Position numbers and translations under genes: made by a program
Assembly: GCA_003241055.1 (NCBI GenBank)
Contig: QFOD01000005.1
Location: forward strand, 62,001 to 126,000
Origin: Roseateles depolymerans
GTDB taxonomy: Bacteria; Pseudomonadota; Gammaproteobacteria; Burkholderiales; Burkholderiaceae_C
DNA length: 64,000 nt
Reading direction: 5' to 3'
The notes under the pieces: generated by a model
The model's input: the letters and a program-made list of their open reading frames with translations, nothing else
Database searches by the model: none
Told to the model about the DNA's origin: nothing
Shown here: positions 44,756 through 53,545 of the stretch, in pieces
How positions within the stretch are numbered: the first letter of the stretch is position 1
Layout of the letters: every line of letters begins with the position of its first letter

Positions 44756-46879
44756 TTGATTTCCCCCCTGCGTCTCACCGCCGCCCAGCTCAACGGCATC
44801 AGCGCCGCCGTCGGCGTGGCCCTCACCCAGATCCTGGTGGCCAGCGTGTTCGGCACCTCGCCGGGGCTGGCCGCCGTGGGCGGGGCCGTCTGCGCCAGCC
44901 TCACCGACGTGCCCAATCCGCCGGAGCGGGCCTGGCCCCGCGTGCTGCCGGCGGCGCTGGCGAGCGCGCTGGTCACGCTGCTGGTGGGCCTCACGCACGG
45001 GGCGCTGCTGCTGACCATCCTGCTGGTGGCCGTGGTGGGCCTGCTGTCGCTGATGGCGCTGGCCTGGGGCGCGCGCGCCGGCCCGCTGTCGTTCGCGCCC
45101 ATTCTGGCCATGGTGTTCGCGATGGCCTGGGGGCCGCCGGGGCCGCTGCCCGAGATCGCGCTGCACGCCGCCTGGGTGCTGTGCGGCGGGCTGGTCTACG
45201 CGCTGTGGGCCCGGGTCAGCGCCTGGGCACTGCGCCGCCGCTATCGAGACCTGGCCCTGGCCAGCGCGCTGCGCGCCACGGAGCGCCGGCTGCGCTCGCG
45301 TGCCCAGCGCATCACCGGGGCCGTGGCGCCCGAGCAGGCCAGCATCCGCGTGTCCATCGCGGACGACGTGCTGCTGGCCGATGCGCTGCAGTCGGCGCGC
45401 GACCAGGTCTTCGCGGCGCGCCGCTCGGCCCACAGCCGCCGGCAGACCGACGTGGTGCTGGGCCTGATCGAGCTGCGCGACCTGCTGCTGGCCAGTCGGC
45501 TGGACACCGAGCTGCTGGGCAACGATGCCGCCGGCCGGCAGTGGCGTGCGGTGCTCGCCGAGATGCTGCTGCAGCTGGCCGACGCGCTGTCGGCGCTGGC
45601 CGATGCCACCGACCGGGGCGGGCCGGCGCCGCAGCTGTCTGCCGCCGCCTGGCGGGCCGAGCTGGCGCGCCGGCTGGTGGAGGTGCAGGTGCACGAGGAC
45701 GATGCCCGGCATCACCTGGTGGCGGCGTTGCAGGCGCGGCTGGGGCACATGCTGGACGACGTGGCGGCCATGGCGGCGCGGCTGGCGCGCCGGGACGATG
45801 TCGAGAGTCCCTGGTCGCGCGAATCGCTCAAGCCCTTCGTGTCGCCCGAGGGCTGGCCGCTGGGCGCGCTGCGCCCGCACCTGACGCTGAACTCCGGCGT
45901 CGCTCGCCACGCGCTGCGCTCCTCGCTGGCGCTCGCCTTTGCCTACGCGCTGGGCCATGTGCTGCCCTGGGCCGCCCATCCCTACTGGCTGATGCTGAGC
46001 GTGGCCGTGGTGCTGCGCGGCAACCTCGAGCAGACGCTGTCACGCCGCAACGAGCGGATCATCGGCACCGTCATCGGCTGCCTGTTGGTGCTGGTGCTGG
46101 CCCAGGTGCATGACGAGCGCCTGCTGAGCCTGGCCTTCATCGTGGCGGTGGGCACGGCGCATGCCTACATCAACGTTCGCTATCGGGTGGCCGCCACCGG
46201 CGCCACGCTGATGGCGCTGCTGCAGCCGCTGATGCTGCATCCGGGCAGCAACCCGGCGGTGTTCGAGCGCCTGGCCGACACGGTGATGGGCGCCGGCCTG
46301 GCCTGGGCCTTCAGCTTCGTGCTGCCGTCGTGGGAGAAGGCCTCGCTGAGCCGCATCTCGGGCCAGCTGCGCGCGGCGCTGGCCAAGCATGCGTCCAACA
46401 TGCTGCGCTGGGTGCCGTCGCCGGCCGAGCAGCTGGCTCAGCGCCTGAGCCGCCAGCAGGCGTATGCGGCGCTGTCGGCGTTTGCCGGCGTGGCGCAGCG
46501 CACGATGGTGGAGCCCCAGGGCGTGCGGCTGCCGGATGCCGGGCTGGAGTCGGTGCTGAGCCACGGCTACCGGCTGATGGCGCTGCTGGGCGCGGTCCAG
46601 CATCTGGTGGGCCGGCGCGGCACCTGGCTGGACGAGGCCGAGGCCCGGGAGGCCCTGGCCGAGGCCCAGCGCCAATGTGTGGCGATACTGCGGCACGTGC
46701 CCTCGGCCGCGCCGTCGCCCTGGCCCGAGCTGCCGGACGGCGACGCCGGCGTCTGGCCCGAGCATCTGGGCCAGGCCGACCTCACGCCCTGGCTGCTGCG
46801 CCGGCTGCGCCTGTGCCAGGCCGAGGCGGCCGCGCTGATCGAGGCGCTGGACCAGCTGTCGCGCCCGCCGTCGGCCTGA
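44756..46879 (+). CDS. FUSC-family inner-membrane protein (YccS/AaeB-like)
   Basis: 707 aa from TTG 44756, behind CAGGAGCCCG. Two membrane bundles of about five to six helices each (residues about 10-150 and 390-530) flank soluble helical regions; the second begins with the typical HALRSSLALAFAYALGHVL and HPYWLMLSVAVVLRGNLEQTLSRRNERIIGT. FUSC proteins are fusaric-acid-resistance or aromatic-acid efflux subunits, usually with a periplasmic adaptor; none is adjacent, which fits the YccS subgroup of unknown role. It starts 56 bases after the DUF885 stop. Confidence 0.85.
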   Translation: MISPLRLTAAQLNGISAAVGVALTQILVASVFGTSPGLAAVGGAVCASLTDVPNPPERAWPRVLPAALASALVTLLVGLTHGALLLTILLVAVVGLLSLMALAWGARAGPLSFAPILAMVFAMAWGPPGPLPEIALHAAWVLCGGLVYALWARVSAWALRRRYRDLALASALRATERRLRSRAQRITGAVAPEQASIRVSIADDVLLADALQSARDQVFAARRSAHSRRQTDVVLGLIELRDLLLASRLDTELLGNDAAGRQWRAVLAEMLLQLADALSALADATDRGGPAPQLSAAAWRAELARRLVEVQVHEDDARHHLVAALQARLGHMLDDVAAMAARLARRDDVESPWSRESLKPFVSPEGWPLGALRPHLTLNSGVARHALRSSLALAFAYALGHVLPWAAHPYWLMLSVAVVLRGNLEQTLSRRNERIIGTVIGCLLVLVLAQVHDERLLSLAFIVAVGTAHAYINVRYRVAATGATLMALLQPLMLHPGSNPAVFERLADTVMGAGLAWAFSFVLPSWEKASLSRISGQLRAALAKHASNMLRWVPSPAEQLAQRLSRQQAYAALSAFAGVAQRTMVEPQGVRLPDAGLESVLSHGYRLMALLGAVQHLVGRRGTWLDEAEAREALAEAQRQCVAILRHVPSAAPSPWPELPDGDAGVWPEHLGQADLTPWLLRRLRLCQAEAAALIEALDQLSRPPSA

Positions 46880-46927
46880 TCGCCCAACCTTCCATTCATG
46901 GCCCTTGCGGGCCTGGAGAAACAAGAC

Positions 46928-46981
46928 ATGACCCCTGCTGCCCCCCGTGGCTTCGCCCACTTCCTGACGAAAGGCGCCTGA
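46928..46981 (+). CDS. Possible 17-codon leader peptide before fghA
   Basis: ATG 46928 follows a GGAG box at a good distance (GGAGAAACAAGAC) and opens a 17-codon frame (MTPAAPRGFAHFLTKGA) ending TGA at 46979-46981, one base before the fghA ATG. The frame is too short to judge by homology. Its value is the arrangement: fghA itself has no separate strong ribosome-binding site, so it may be reached by re-initiation after this peptide. Confidence 0.4.
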   Translation: MTPAAPRGFAHFLTKGA

Positions 46982-46982
46982 G

Positions 46983-47819
46983 ATGGAACTGCTGAGCGAA
47001 CACCGCTGCTTCGGCGGCACCCAGCGCTTCCTGCGCCACGACTCGGCCGAGATCGGCCTGCCCATGCGCTATGCGCTCTACCTGCCGCCGCAGCCGCCGC
47101 GCGCGCTGCTGGTGTTCCTGGCCGGGCTCACCTGCACCGAGGAAACCTTCACGATCAAGGCCGGCGCCCAGGCGCTGGCGGCCGAGCTGGGCCTGGCGCT
47201 GCTGATGCCCGATACCAGCCCGCGCGGTGCCAATGTGCCGGGCGAGAGCGAGGCCTGGGACTTCGGCGTGGGTGCCGGCTTCTATCTCGATGCCACCCGT
47301 GAGCCCTGGGCGCGCCACTGGCGCATGGAGAGCTATCTGATGCGCGAGCTGATCCCGCAGGTGCAGCGCGAACTGGGCCTGGACGATGCCCGCACCGGCC
47401 TGTTCGGGCACTCGATGGGTGGCCACGGCGCGCTGACGCTGGCGTTGCGCCATCCCGGCCGCTTCGCGTCGCTGTCGGCCTTCGCGCCCATCGCGGCGCC
47501 CACGCAGTGCCCCTGGGGCCACAAGGCCTTCGCCGGCTATCTGGGCGAGGACCGCAGCACCTGGGCCGCGCATGACGCGACCGAGCTGATGCGCGCGCAG
47601 GCCGCAGCGCCTTACCCCGGCGGCATCCTGGTGGACCAGGGCGAGGCCGACAAGTTCCTGGCCGAGCAGCTGCACCCGGAGCGGTTCGCCGCCGCCTGCG
47701 CCGCCGTCGGCCAGCCGCTGACGCTGCGCCGCCAGCCGGGCTACGACCACGGCTACTACTTCATCCAGACCTTCATGGCCGACCACCTGCGCCATCACGC
47801 GGCGCGGTTGCTGGGGTGA
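46983..47819 (+). CDS. fghA: S-formylglutathione hydrolase
   Basis: 278 aa esterase-D type alpha/beta hydrolase, typical length. The nucleophile motif GHSMGGHGAL gives predicted Ser144. LAGLTCTEETFTIKAGAQ and PDTSPRGANVPGE are characteristic, and the C-terminal His is in YDHGYYFIQTF. It splits S-formylglutathione into formate and glutathione in formaldehyde detoxification. The partner dehydrogenase (AdhC/FrmA) is not in the window. The stop codon abuts the convergent HDOD gene. Confidence 0.95.
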   Translation: MELLSEHRCFGGTQRFLRHDSAEIGLPMRYALYLPPQPPRALLVFLAGLTCTEETFTIKAGAQALAAELGLALLMPDTSPRGANVPGESEAWDFGVGAGFYLDATREPWARHWRMESYLMRELIPQVQRELGLDDARTGLFGHSMGGHGALTLALRHPGRFASLSAFAPIAAPTQCPWGHKAFAGYLGEDRSTWAAHDATELMRAQAAAPYPGGILVDQGEADKFLAEQLHPERFAAACAAVGQPLTLRRQPGYDHGYYFIQTFMADHLRHHAARLLG

Positions 47820-48977
47820 TCAGTCGGGCCGGCCCAGCAGCCGGCCCAGCAGGCGCAGCAGGGTCGGCGAACGCAGCTCGACGGGCAGGCTGTCCAGCGG
47901 CGGCTGCAGCAGCCGGTGGCGCAGCGCGAGCATGTCGGGGCTGGGGTCGTTCAGCGGGTCGTAGAGCGTGCCACGCACATGGCCGCGGGCCAGGCGTTCG
48001 CCCAGCAGGGCGCACAGCGCGGCCAGGGTCAGGCCCGCTTCGCGCCCGGCGGGCAGCACCAGCTCGGGGTCGAAACGCAGCGAGGCCACCAGGCGGGCGT
48101 CGTGGATCAGTTCAGGCGGTAGATCCCAGGCCCGCATCAGCAGGTGGCCGAGCTCGTGAGAGGCCAGGCCCAGCTCCTGCTGCTCCAGCAGCGCGCGCTG
48201 GTAGGCATCCAGCTCGGCCAGCGCGCTGGCGTCGGGCAGCAGCGCCACGGCGGCCTGCCGGCCCAGGAAGGACAGCACCAGCAGCGTGGTGAGCGTGCCC
48301 GTTTCCGGCAGGCGCAGCAGCGGCGCGAGCTGCTGGCACAGCTCGGCCGCGATGCTGCTGGCGTGCCAGAGCAGGTCGAACTCGCGGCGCTGCGTGGCGT
48401 CGCGCGGCTGGAAGCTCTCGGCCAGCATGTGCTGCAGGCACATCTGGCGCACGCTGGCCAGGCCCAGGAAGGTGGTGGCCTGGCCGATGGTGGTGACCGG
48501 CTGCTGCAGGCCGTAGAGCGGCGAGTTGGCGGTGGCGATGACGCGTGCGGCGACGGCGGGCTCGCCCAGCACCAGCGTGGCCAGCTCGGCCGAGGTGGCG
48601 TGCTGGACGAAGTGCGGCGACACCAGCTGCTGCAGCGCGCGCGGCGGGCGTGGCAGCTGGCGCAGCGCGTCCATCAGCGGCTCGGTCAGCAGCGGGTCCA
48701 GCAGCTCGGCGGCGTGCAGCGGCAGGGCCGGCGGGCGGGGCAGGGGGGCGTCGGGCACCGGCGAGCCGGACGGGGCGATCAGGTCGGCCCAGCCGGTGTT
48801 GCCGGGTGCCGTGGGGCTGCCCGTGGCGAGCGGCGCCGGCGCGGTGGCGGGCAGCCGGGCGGGCGCACGCGCCGCGGCCTGGCGCGGCGTGCCGCGATCG
48901 GTGCTGCCAGAGCGGCTGACCCACCACCAGACAACGATCGCGATCACTCCCAGCAGCACGAGCAGCGTCAGCGCCAT
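47820..48977 (-). CDS. Membrane-anchored HDOD-domain protein
   Basis: 385 aa. A single N-terminal membrane helix (LTLLVLLGVIAIVVWWWVS) is followed by a Pro/Ala-rich linker to about residue 85. Then comes an HDOD domain: LPRPPRALQQLVSPHFVQ, LATLVLGEPAVAARVIATAN, SPLYGLQQPVTTIGQATTFL, and a later HELGHLLMRAWDLPPELI. HDOD domains are HD-related but non-catalytic and act in signal output, often in motility or c-di-GMP networks. A strong AGGAGG box precedes ATG 48977. Divergent from the ABC-F gene. Confidence 0.83.
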   Translation of the reverse strand: MALTLLVLLGVIAIVVWWWVSRSGSTDRGTPRQAAARAPARLPATAPAPLATGSPTAPGNTGWADLIAPSGSPVPDAPLPRPPALPLHAAELLDPLLTEPLMDALRQLPRPPRALQQLVSPHFVQHATSAELATLVLGEPAVAARVIATANSPLYGLQQPVTTIGQATTFLGLASVRQMCLQHMLAESFQPRDATQRREFDLLWHASSIAAELCQQLAPLLRLPETGTLTTLLVLSFLGRQAAVALLPDASALAELDAYQRALLEQQELGLASHELGHLLMRAWDLPPELIHDARLVASLRFDPELVLPAGREAGLTLAALCALLGERLARGHVRGTLYDPLNDPSPDMLALRHRLLQPPLDSLPVELRSPTLLRLLGRLLGRPD

Positions 48978-49088
48978 GCGGTTCCCTCCTGTTTTTGCCT
49001 GAGCCCCGAGGATACGCAGTTCGCGCGACCTCCCGCCCGAACGAGCGGTTCGGCGCGAGCAGTCTGTGGCAGCGGGGACAATGGCGGC

Positions 49089-50957
49089 ATGGCCGTTCTG
49101 TCCCTGACCCAAGCTCATCTCGCCTTCGGGCATGTTCCGCTGCTCGACGGCGCCTCCTTCGCGCTGGAGGCCGGCGAGCGCGTCGGCCTGATCGGCCGCA
49201 ACGGCAGCGGCAAGTCCTCGCTGCTGAAGATCGTCGCCGGTCTGGAGAAATTGGACGACGGCCTGCTGCAGCTGCAGCAGGGCCTGCGCACCGTCTACGT
49301 GCCGCAGGAGCCCGACCTGCGCGCCGAGGCCAGCATCTTCGACGTGGTGGCCGAGGGCGTGGCCGAGGCCAAGGCGCTGCGTGAGCGCTTCGAGCGCCAT
49401 GACCCGGCGGACGACCTGGACGCGATCCAGACCCAGCTGGAACACCTGGGCGGCTGGACCTGGGAGCAGCGCGTGGCCGAGACGCTGGCCCGCCTGGGCC
49501 TGGACGGCGAGCGCCAGGTGGGCGCGCTGTCCGGCGGCCTGAAGAAGCGCGTGGCGCTGGCGCGCGCGCTGGTGGCCCAGCCCGACGTGCTGCTGCTGGA
49601 CGAGCCCACCAACCACCTGGACCTGGACGCCATCGCCTGGCTGGAAGGCCTGCTCAACGGCTTCAGCGGCAGCCTGCTGCTGATCACCCACGACCGGGCC
49701 TTCCTGGACAACGTCTGCAACCGCATCGTCGAGCTGGACCGCGGCCAGCTGCGCGGCTACCCGGGCAACTTCGCCGCCTTCCAGGCCGCCAAGGCCTACG
49801 AGCTGGAGAACGAGGCGCTGGCCAATGCCCGCTTCGACAAGCTGCTGGCGCAGGAGGAGGTGTGGATACGCAAGGGCGTGGAGGCGCGCCGCACCCGCTC
49901 GGTGGCGCGCGTGGCGCGGCTGGTGGAGATGCGCGAGCAGCACGCGGCGCGGCGCAATGTGCAGGGCCAGGTGCGGCTGGACATCGACACCGGCAGCTCC
50001 AGCGGCAAGATCGTCGCGGAGCTGGAGGGCGTGTCCAAGGCCTTCGGCGAGCGTCAGGTCGTGCGCGACTTCAGCGCCACCATTCTGCGCGGCGACAAGA
50101 TCGGCCTGATCGGCCCCAATGGCGCGGGCAAGACCACGCTGCTCAAGCTCATCCTGGGCCAGCTGGCGCCCGACAGCGGCACGGTGCGCACCGGCTCACG
50201 GCTGAGCGTGGCCTACTTCGACCAGATGCGCGACGGCCTCAACCTCGACGCGACGCTGGCCGACACCATCAGCCCGGGCTCCGAGTGGATCGAGATCGGC
50301 AACCAGCGCAAGCATGTGAAGAGCTATCTGGGCGACTTCCTGTTCTCGCCGCAGCGCGCCAATTCGCCGGTGCGCACGCTGTCGGGCGGGGAGCGCAACC
50401 GCCTGTTGCTGGCGCGCCTGTTTGCGCGGCCGGCCAATGTGCTGGTGCTGGACGAACCCACCAACGACCTCGACATCGAGACGCTGGAGCTGCTGGAGGA
50501 ACTGCTGGCCGACTACGACGGCACGGTCTTCCTCGTCAGCCACGACCGGCGCTTCCTGGACAACGTGGTGACCTCCACGCTGGTGTCCGAGGGCGACGGC
50601 CGCTGGCGCGAGTACGAGGGTGGCGTGCAGGACTGGCTGGAGCAGTCGCGCCGCGCGGCCACGCTGGCGGCAGCCGCGGCGCCCAAGGCCGCGCCGGCCC
50701 CCGCGCCGGTGGCTGCTGCGCCGGCCGTCGCGCCCAAGCGCAAGCTCAGCTACAAGGAGCAGCGTGAGCTGGAGGAGATTCCCGCCCGCATCGCCGCGCT
50801 GGAGGCCGAGCAGGCCGAGCTGAACGCGCTGCTGTCCGGCAGCGAGCTCTACACCCAGGGGGCGGGCCGCATCCAGCAGGTCACCGAGCGTGCCGCTGCG
50901 GTGGACGAGGCACTGCTGACGCTGCTGGAGCGCTGGGAGGCGCTGGAGGCCAAGTGA
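49089..50957 (+). CDS. ABC-F family ATPase, Uup-like
   Basis: 622 aa soluble protein with two ABC domains. Walker A motifs are GRNGSGKSS and GPNGAGKTT; signature motifs are LSGGLKKRVALARAL and LSGGERNRLLLARLF. Walker B sequences are LLLDEPTNHLDL and LVLDEPTNDLDI, with the ABC-F linker in between (ELENEALANARFDKLLAQEE). The C-terminal extension (KRKLSYKEQRELEEIPARI to the end) is a coiled coil typical of Uup. ABC-F proteins act on the ribosome or, for Uup, on DNA recombination intermediates. Start ATG 49089. Confidence 0.92.
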   Translation: MAVLSLTQAHLAFGHVPLLDGASFALEAGERVGLIGRNGSGKSSLLKIVAGLEKLDDGLLQLQQGLRTVYVPQEPDLRAEASIFDVVAEGVAEAKALRERFERHDPADDLDAIQTQLEHLGGWTWEQRVAETLARLGLDGERQVGALSGGLKKRVALARALVAQPDVLLLDEPTNHLDLDAIAWLEGLLNGFSGSLLLITHDRAFLDNVCNRIVELDRGQLRGYPGNFAAFQAAKAYELENEALANARFDKLLAQEEVWIRKGVEARRTRSVARVARLVEMREQHAARRNVQGQVRLDIDTGSSSGKIVAELEGVSKAFGERQVVRDFSATILRGDKIGLIGPNGAGKTTLLKLILGQLAPDSGTVRTGSRLSVAYFDQMRDGLNLDATLADTISPGSEWIEIGNQRKHVKSYLGDFLFSPQRANSPVRTLSGGERNRLLLARLFARPANVLVLDEPTNDLDIETLELLEELLADYDGTVFLVSHDRRFLDNVVTSTLVSEGDGRWREYEGGVQDWLEQSRRAATLAAAAAPKAAPAPAPVAAAPAVAPKRKLSYKEQRELEEIPARIAALEAEQAELNALLSGSELYTQGAGRIQQVTERAAAVDEALLTLLERWEALEAK

Positions 50958-50969
50958 TGGCCCGCGGCC

Positions 50970-51548
50970 TTAGCGCGGCTGGAGCTTGGTGACCGGGATC
51001 AGCATGGCCTGACCCTTGAGCTGCACGACGGTGGCGCCCTGGCGGTGCACCACGTATTGCACCGTGTGGACCTGGCCGTTGTAGCGCACCTGGTCGCCAG
51101 GCTTGATGGCCGGCTCCGCCGGCACCGTCACGTAGCGCGGTGGCGGCGGCGTCTGCTTGTTGAGCTCGTCCAGCAGCTTGTGCAGCGCGGCCCGCATCTG
51201 CTCGGCCGTGAAGGGCTTCTTCAGCAGGAAATGCGCCTGGCGCGCCTGCGCCTCGCGCTCGTGCTCGGCCGTGTGCTCGAAGCTCAGCAGCCCCAGTTGC
51301 AGGCCGGGCAGGGCTTCCTGCAGGCGGCCATGGAGCTGCAGCCCATTCAGGCTTTCCTTGCTGAACCAGTCGGTGATCAGGACGTCGGGCCTGAACGACA
51401 GGCCCTGGGCCAGCGCGGCCTCGGGGTCGGCGCAGCACAGCACGTGGTCCGGGGCGATGCCATGGCCCTGCAGCTGCTGTCGGGCGAAGGTCTGAACACC
51501 CGCCAGGGCGTCGACCACGAGAAACTTTCGATGGAGATGCGAGAACAT
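50970..51548 (-). CDS. Atypical receiver-domain protein with C-terminal SH3-like segment
   Basis: 192 aa. Residues about 1-125 form a receiver-like fold: KFLVVDALAGVQTFARQQL, predicted phospho-acceptor Asp in DVLITDWFS, LGLLSFEHT, and the conserved Lys in LLKKPFTAEQM. The usual acidic pair near the N-terminus (DD) is reduced to D-A, so phosphorylation may be weak or absent. Residues about 145-192 (PGDQVRYNGQVHTVQYVVHR to the end) look like a small beta barrel of KOW/SH3 type. No partner kinase is near. I took ATG 51548, as upstream residues lack homology. Confidence 0.7.
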   Translation of the reverse strand: MFSHLHRKFLVVDALAGVQTFARQQLQGHGIAPDHVLCCADPEAALAQGLSFRPDVLITDWFSKESLNGLQLHGRLQEALPGLQLGLLSFEHTAEHEREAQARQAHFLLKKPFTAEQMRAALHKLLDELNKQTPPPPRYVTVPAEPAIKPGDQVRYNGQVHTVQYVVHRQGATVVQLKGQAMLIPVTKLQPR

Positions 51549-51687
51549 GGCAACCGTACGCGGCGAAATCGCCCTGGGCGTGAAGGTGAATTGTGCCGGC
51601 TGACCGCGCGCTGACGGGGGCGAGTCAACCCGGAGGCGGGAACATTTCGCGCAAATGGCGCCAGATCTTGCTCCGCGGGTCAGCTCG

Positions 51688-53091
51688 TTAGCGTCTAACG
51701 GCCTCACCCAGCGCCTGCCAGAACTCGGGGGACTGGCTGGTGGCGACATTCACCCGCATCAGCGAGCCCGGCGTCCGGCATGCCGAGAAGAGGGCGCCTG
51801 GCGCCGTGAGCCAGCCGGCATCCAGCAGCCGCTGGCTCAGGCGCTCGGAATCCACGCCCACGTCCAGCCAGCCGAACAGCCCGTTCAGCGGCGCGGCCCA
51901 GCGCAGGCCCTGGCGGCCGGCCAGTTCCGCCACGCGCTCGCGGGCGGCGGCCAGGCGCTCGCGCAGGCGCGCCGCGTGGCGGCGCAGGCGCCCCTGTTCC
52001 AGGCACAGCGCGACGGCGCGCTCCAGCACCGGCGAGCTGGTGAGTCCGCCCACCAGCTTGGCATCGATGAGCGAATGCAGCCGCTGCGGCGCAGCGGCGA
52101 CATAGCCGACCCGCCAGGCGGGGGTCAGCACCTTGGAGAAGCCGCCGACGAAGAGCACGCGGCGCAGGCCGTCCAGCGCGGCCAGGCGTGGCAGGTGGTC
52201 GGCGGCCAGGAAGCCGTAGCTGTCGTCCTCGACGACGAAGAAGTCGTGCGCGTCGGCCAGCTGCAGCACGCGGTGCGCGCTGGCCAGGCTCAGGCTGTTG
52301 CCGGTGGGGTTGTGCAGCACCGACACGGTCAGGTAGGCCTTGGGCGCGTGCTGCCGGGCCAGCTGTTCCAGCACGTCCAGGTCGGGGCCGTGGGCGCCGC
52401 GCGGCACCGGCAGCAGGCGGATGCCGGCCTGCGTGAGCCGCGCGAACACGATGGCCCAGCCCGGGTCGTCCACCAGCACCGCGTCGCCGCTCTGCAGCTG
52501 GCTGCGGATGATCAGGTCCAGCGCGTGCGTGGCGCCGTGGGTGGTCAGCAGCTGATCGGGCCGGGCGTGGATGCCGACGTCGGCCAGGCGCTGGGTCAGC
52601 GCGCTGCGCAGGCGCGCATCGCCGTTGGGGTCGCCGTAGCTGATCTGCAGCGAGGCCTCTTCGTCGCGCAGGTGGCGCAGCGCGGACTGCAGCAGGGCCG
52701 GGTCCAGCCAGTCGGCGGGCAGGGTGCCCAGGCCGGGGGAGCGGCTGACGTCGGCCTCGAACATCCCGCGCATCAGCGCCGTGGCGTCCATAGGCACCTG
52801 GCGCGCAGCGGGTGCGGCGGCGGTGGCCAGCACCCGCGCGCGGGGCTCGCGCACGAAAAAGCCGCGCTGCCGCCGGGCTTCCAGCAGGCCTGCGGCCTGC
52901 AGCTGGTCGTAGGCGGCCACCACGGTGTGCGGGCTGACCGCGTACTGGCGCGCGCAATCGCGCACCGACGGCAACCGTGAGCCGGGCAGCAGCAGGCGCT
53001 CGCGGATGCGCTGGGCGAAGCGTTTGGCCAGCTGTTCGGCCAGCGGCTGGCTGGCATCCCGTTGCAGCGGGTGGGGTGTAGCGGTCGACAT
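51688..53091 (-). CDS. MocR/PdxR-type GntR-aminotransferase fusion regulator
   Basis: 467 aa. The N-terminal GntR winged helix (LAKRFAQRIRERLLLPGSRL, PSVRDCARQYAVSPHTVVAA) is linked to a class I aminotransferase-like domain. That domain has VDDPGWAIVFARLTQAG, LTVSVLHNPTGNSLS, FVVEDDSYGF and the PLP lysine in GGFSKVLTPAWRVGY. MocR proteins bind PLP or an amino-acid aldimine and usually control a nearby gene. It is divergent from the DUF2917-aminotransferase pair, with direct repeats in the spacer. Probable target: that pair. Confidence 0.92.
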   Translation of the reverse strand: MSTATPHPLQRDASQPLAEQLAKRFAQRIRERLLLPGSRLPSVRDCARQYAVSPHTVVAAYDQLQAAGLLEARRQRGFFVREPRARVLATAAAPAARQVPMDATALMRGMFEADVSRSPGLGTLPADWLDPALLQSALRHLRDEEASLQISYGDPNGDARLRSALTQRLADVGIHARPDQLLTTHGATHALDLIIRSQLQSGDAVLVDDPGWAIVFARLTQAGIRLLPVPRGAHGPDLDVLEQLARQHAPKAYLTVSVLHNPTGNSLSLASAHRVLQLADAHDFFVVEDDSYGFLAADHLPRLAALDGLRRVLFVGGFSKVLTPAWRVGYVAAAPQRLHSLIDAKLVGGLTSSPVLERAVALCLEQGRLRRHAARLRERLAAARERVAELAGRQGLRWAAPLNGLFGWLDVGVDSERLSQRLLDAGWLTAPGALFSACRTPGSLMRVNVATSQSPEFWQALGEAVRR

Positions 53092-53122
53092 GGCAGTACA
53101 GGCGGGCGATGTATGGCGCCAA

Positions 53123-53150
53123 CTGTATTGGTTCTGTGTTGGTGTCTGTG
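53123..53150. promoter_or_regulatory. Direct repeats in the MocR-DUF2917 divergent promoter
   Basis: CTGTATTGGT (53123-53132) and CTGTGTTGGT (53134-53143) are tandem copies at an 11-base period, followed by a partial CTGTG (53146-53150). TAGACT (53153-53158) just after could be a -10. MocR-class regulators such as GabR are known to bind direct repeats in divergent promoters, which makes this the likely operator. Confidence 0.6.
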
Positions 53151-53164
53151 CCTAGACTGCCTCC

Positions 53165-53545
53165 ATGCCATCCCGTTCCGCGCCCCAAGCCCACGGCAGC
53201 GACGCCTTCATGGCGACGCTGTCGACCGGTCAGGCCCTGCGCCTGTCCGGCAGCCGCGAAGTGCGCCAGTTGCGTGTGCTGCGCGGCCGGCTGTGGGTGA
53301 CGATCACCGACGAGCCCGGCGACCACTGGCTGCAGCCGGGCGAGTCGCTGACGCTGCCGCCGGGCCGGCGGGTGGTGCTCGAGGCCTGGCCCCAGGCCGA
53401 TTTCCAACTGCTGCAGGCGGTGGCCCACCTGGCCCGCGCACCCGCGGCTTGCCGTGCGGCGAAGGTCGGCATGGCTGGCGGCACTCGGGCGCCGGTCGTG
53501 CCAGTGCTAGGCTGGCTGCTTCAACGATTCCCTACCACTCCATGA
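53165..53545 (+). CDS. DUF2917 protein
   Basis: 126 aa. The central part (LSGSREVRQLRVLRGRLWVT, ITDEPGDHWLQPGESLTLPP) matches the short beta-rich DUF2917 domain of betaproteobacteria, a cupin-like single fold with a WVT-D-GD-W-L-G pattern. Function unknown. The stop TGA overlaps the ATG of the aminotransferase gene by four bases (ATGA), so the two are translationally coupled. ATG 53165 is the likely start, only about ten bases after the candidate -10, so the leader would be very short; ATG 53210 is an alternative. Confidence 0.75.
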   Translation: MPSRSAPQAHGSDAFMATLSTGQALRLSGSREVRQLRVLRGRLWVTITDEPGDHWLQPGESLTLPPGRRVVLEAWPQADFQLLQAVAHLARAPAACRAAKVGMAGGTRAPVVPVLGWLLQRFPTTP

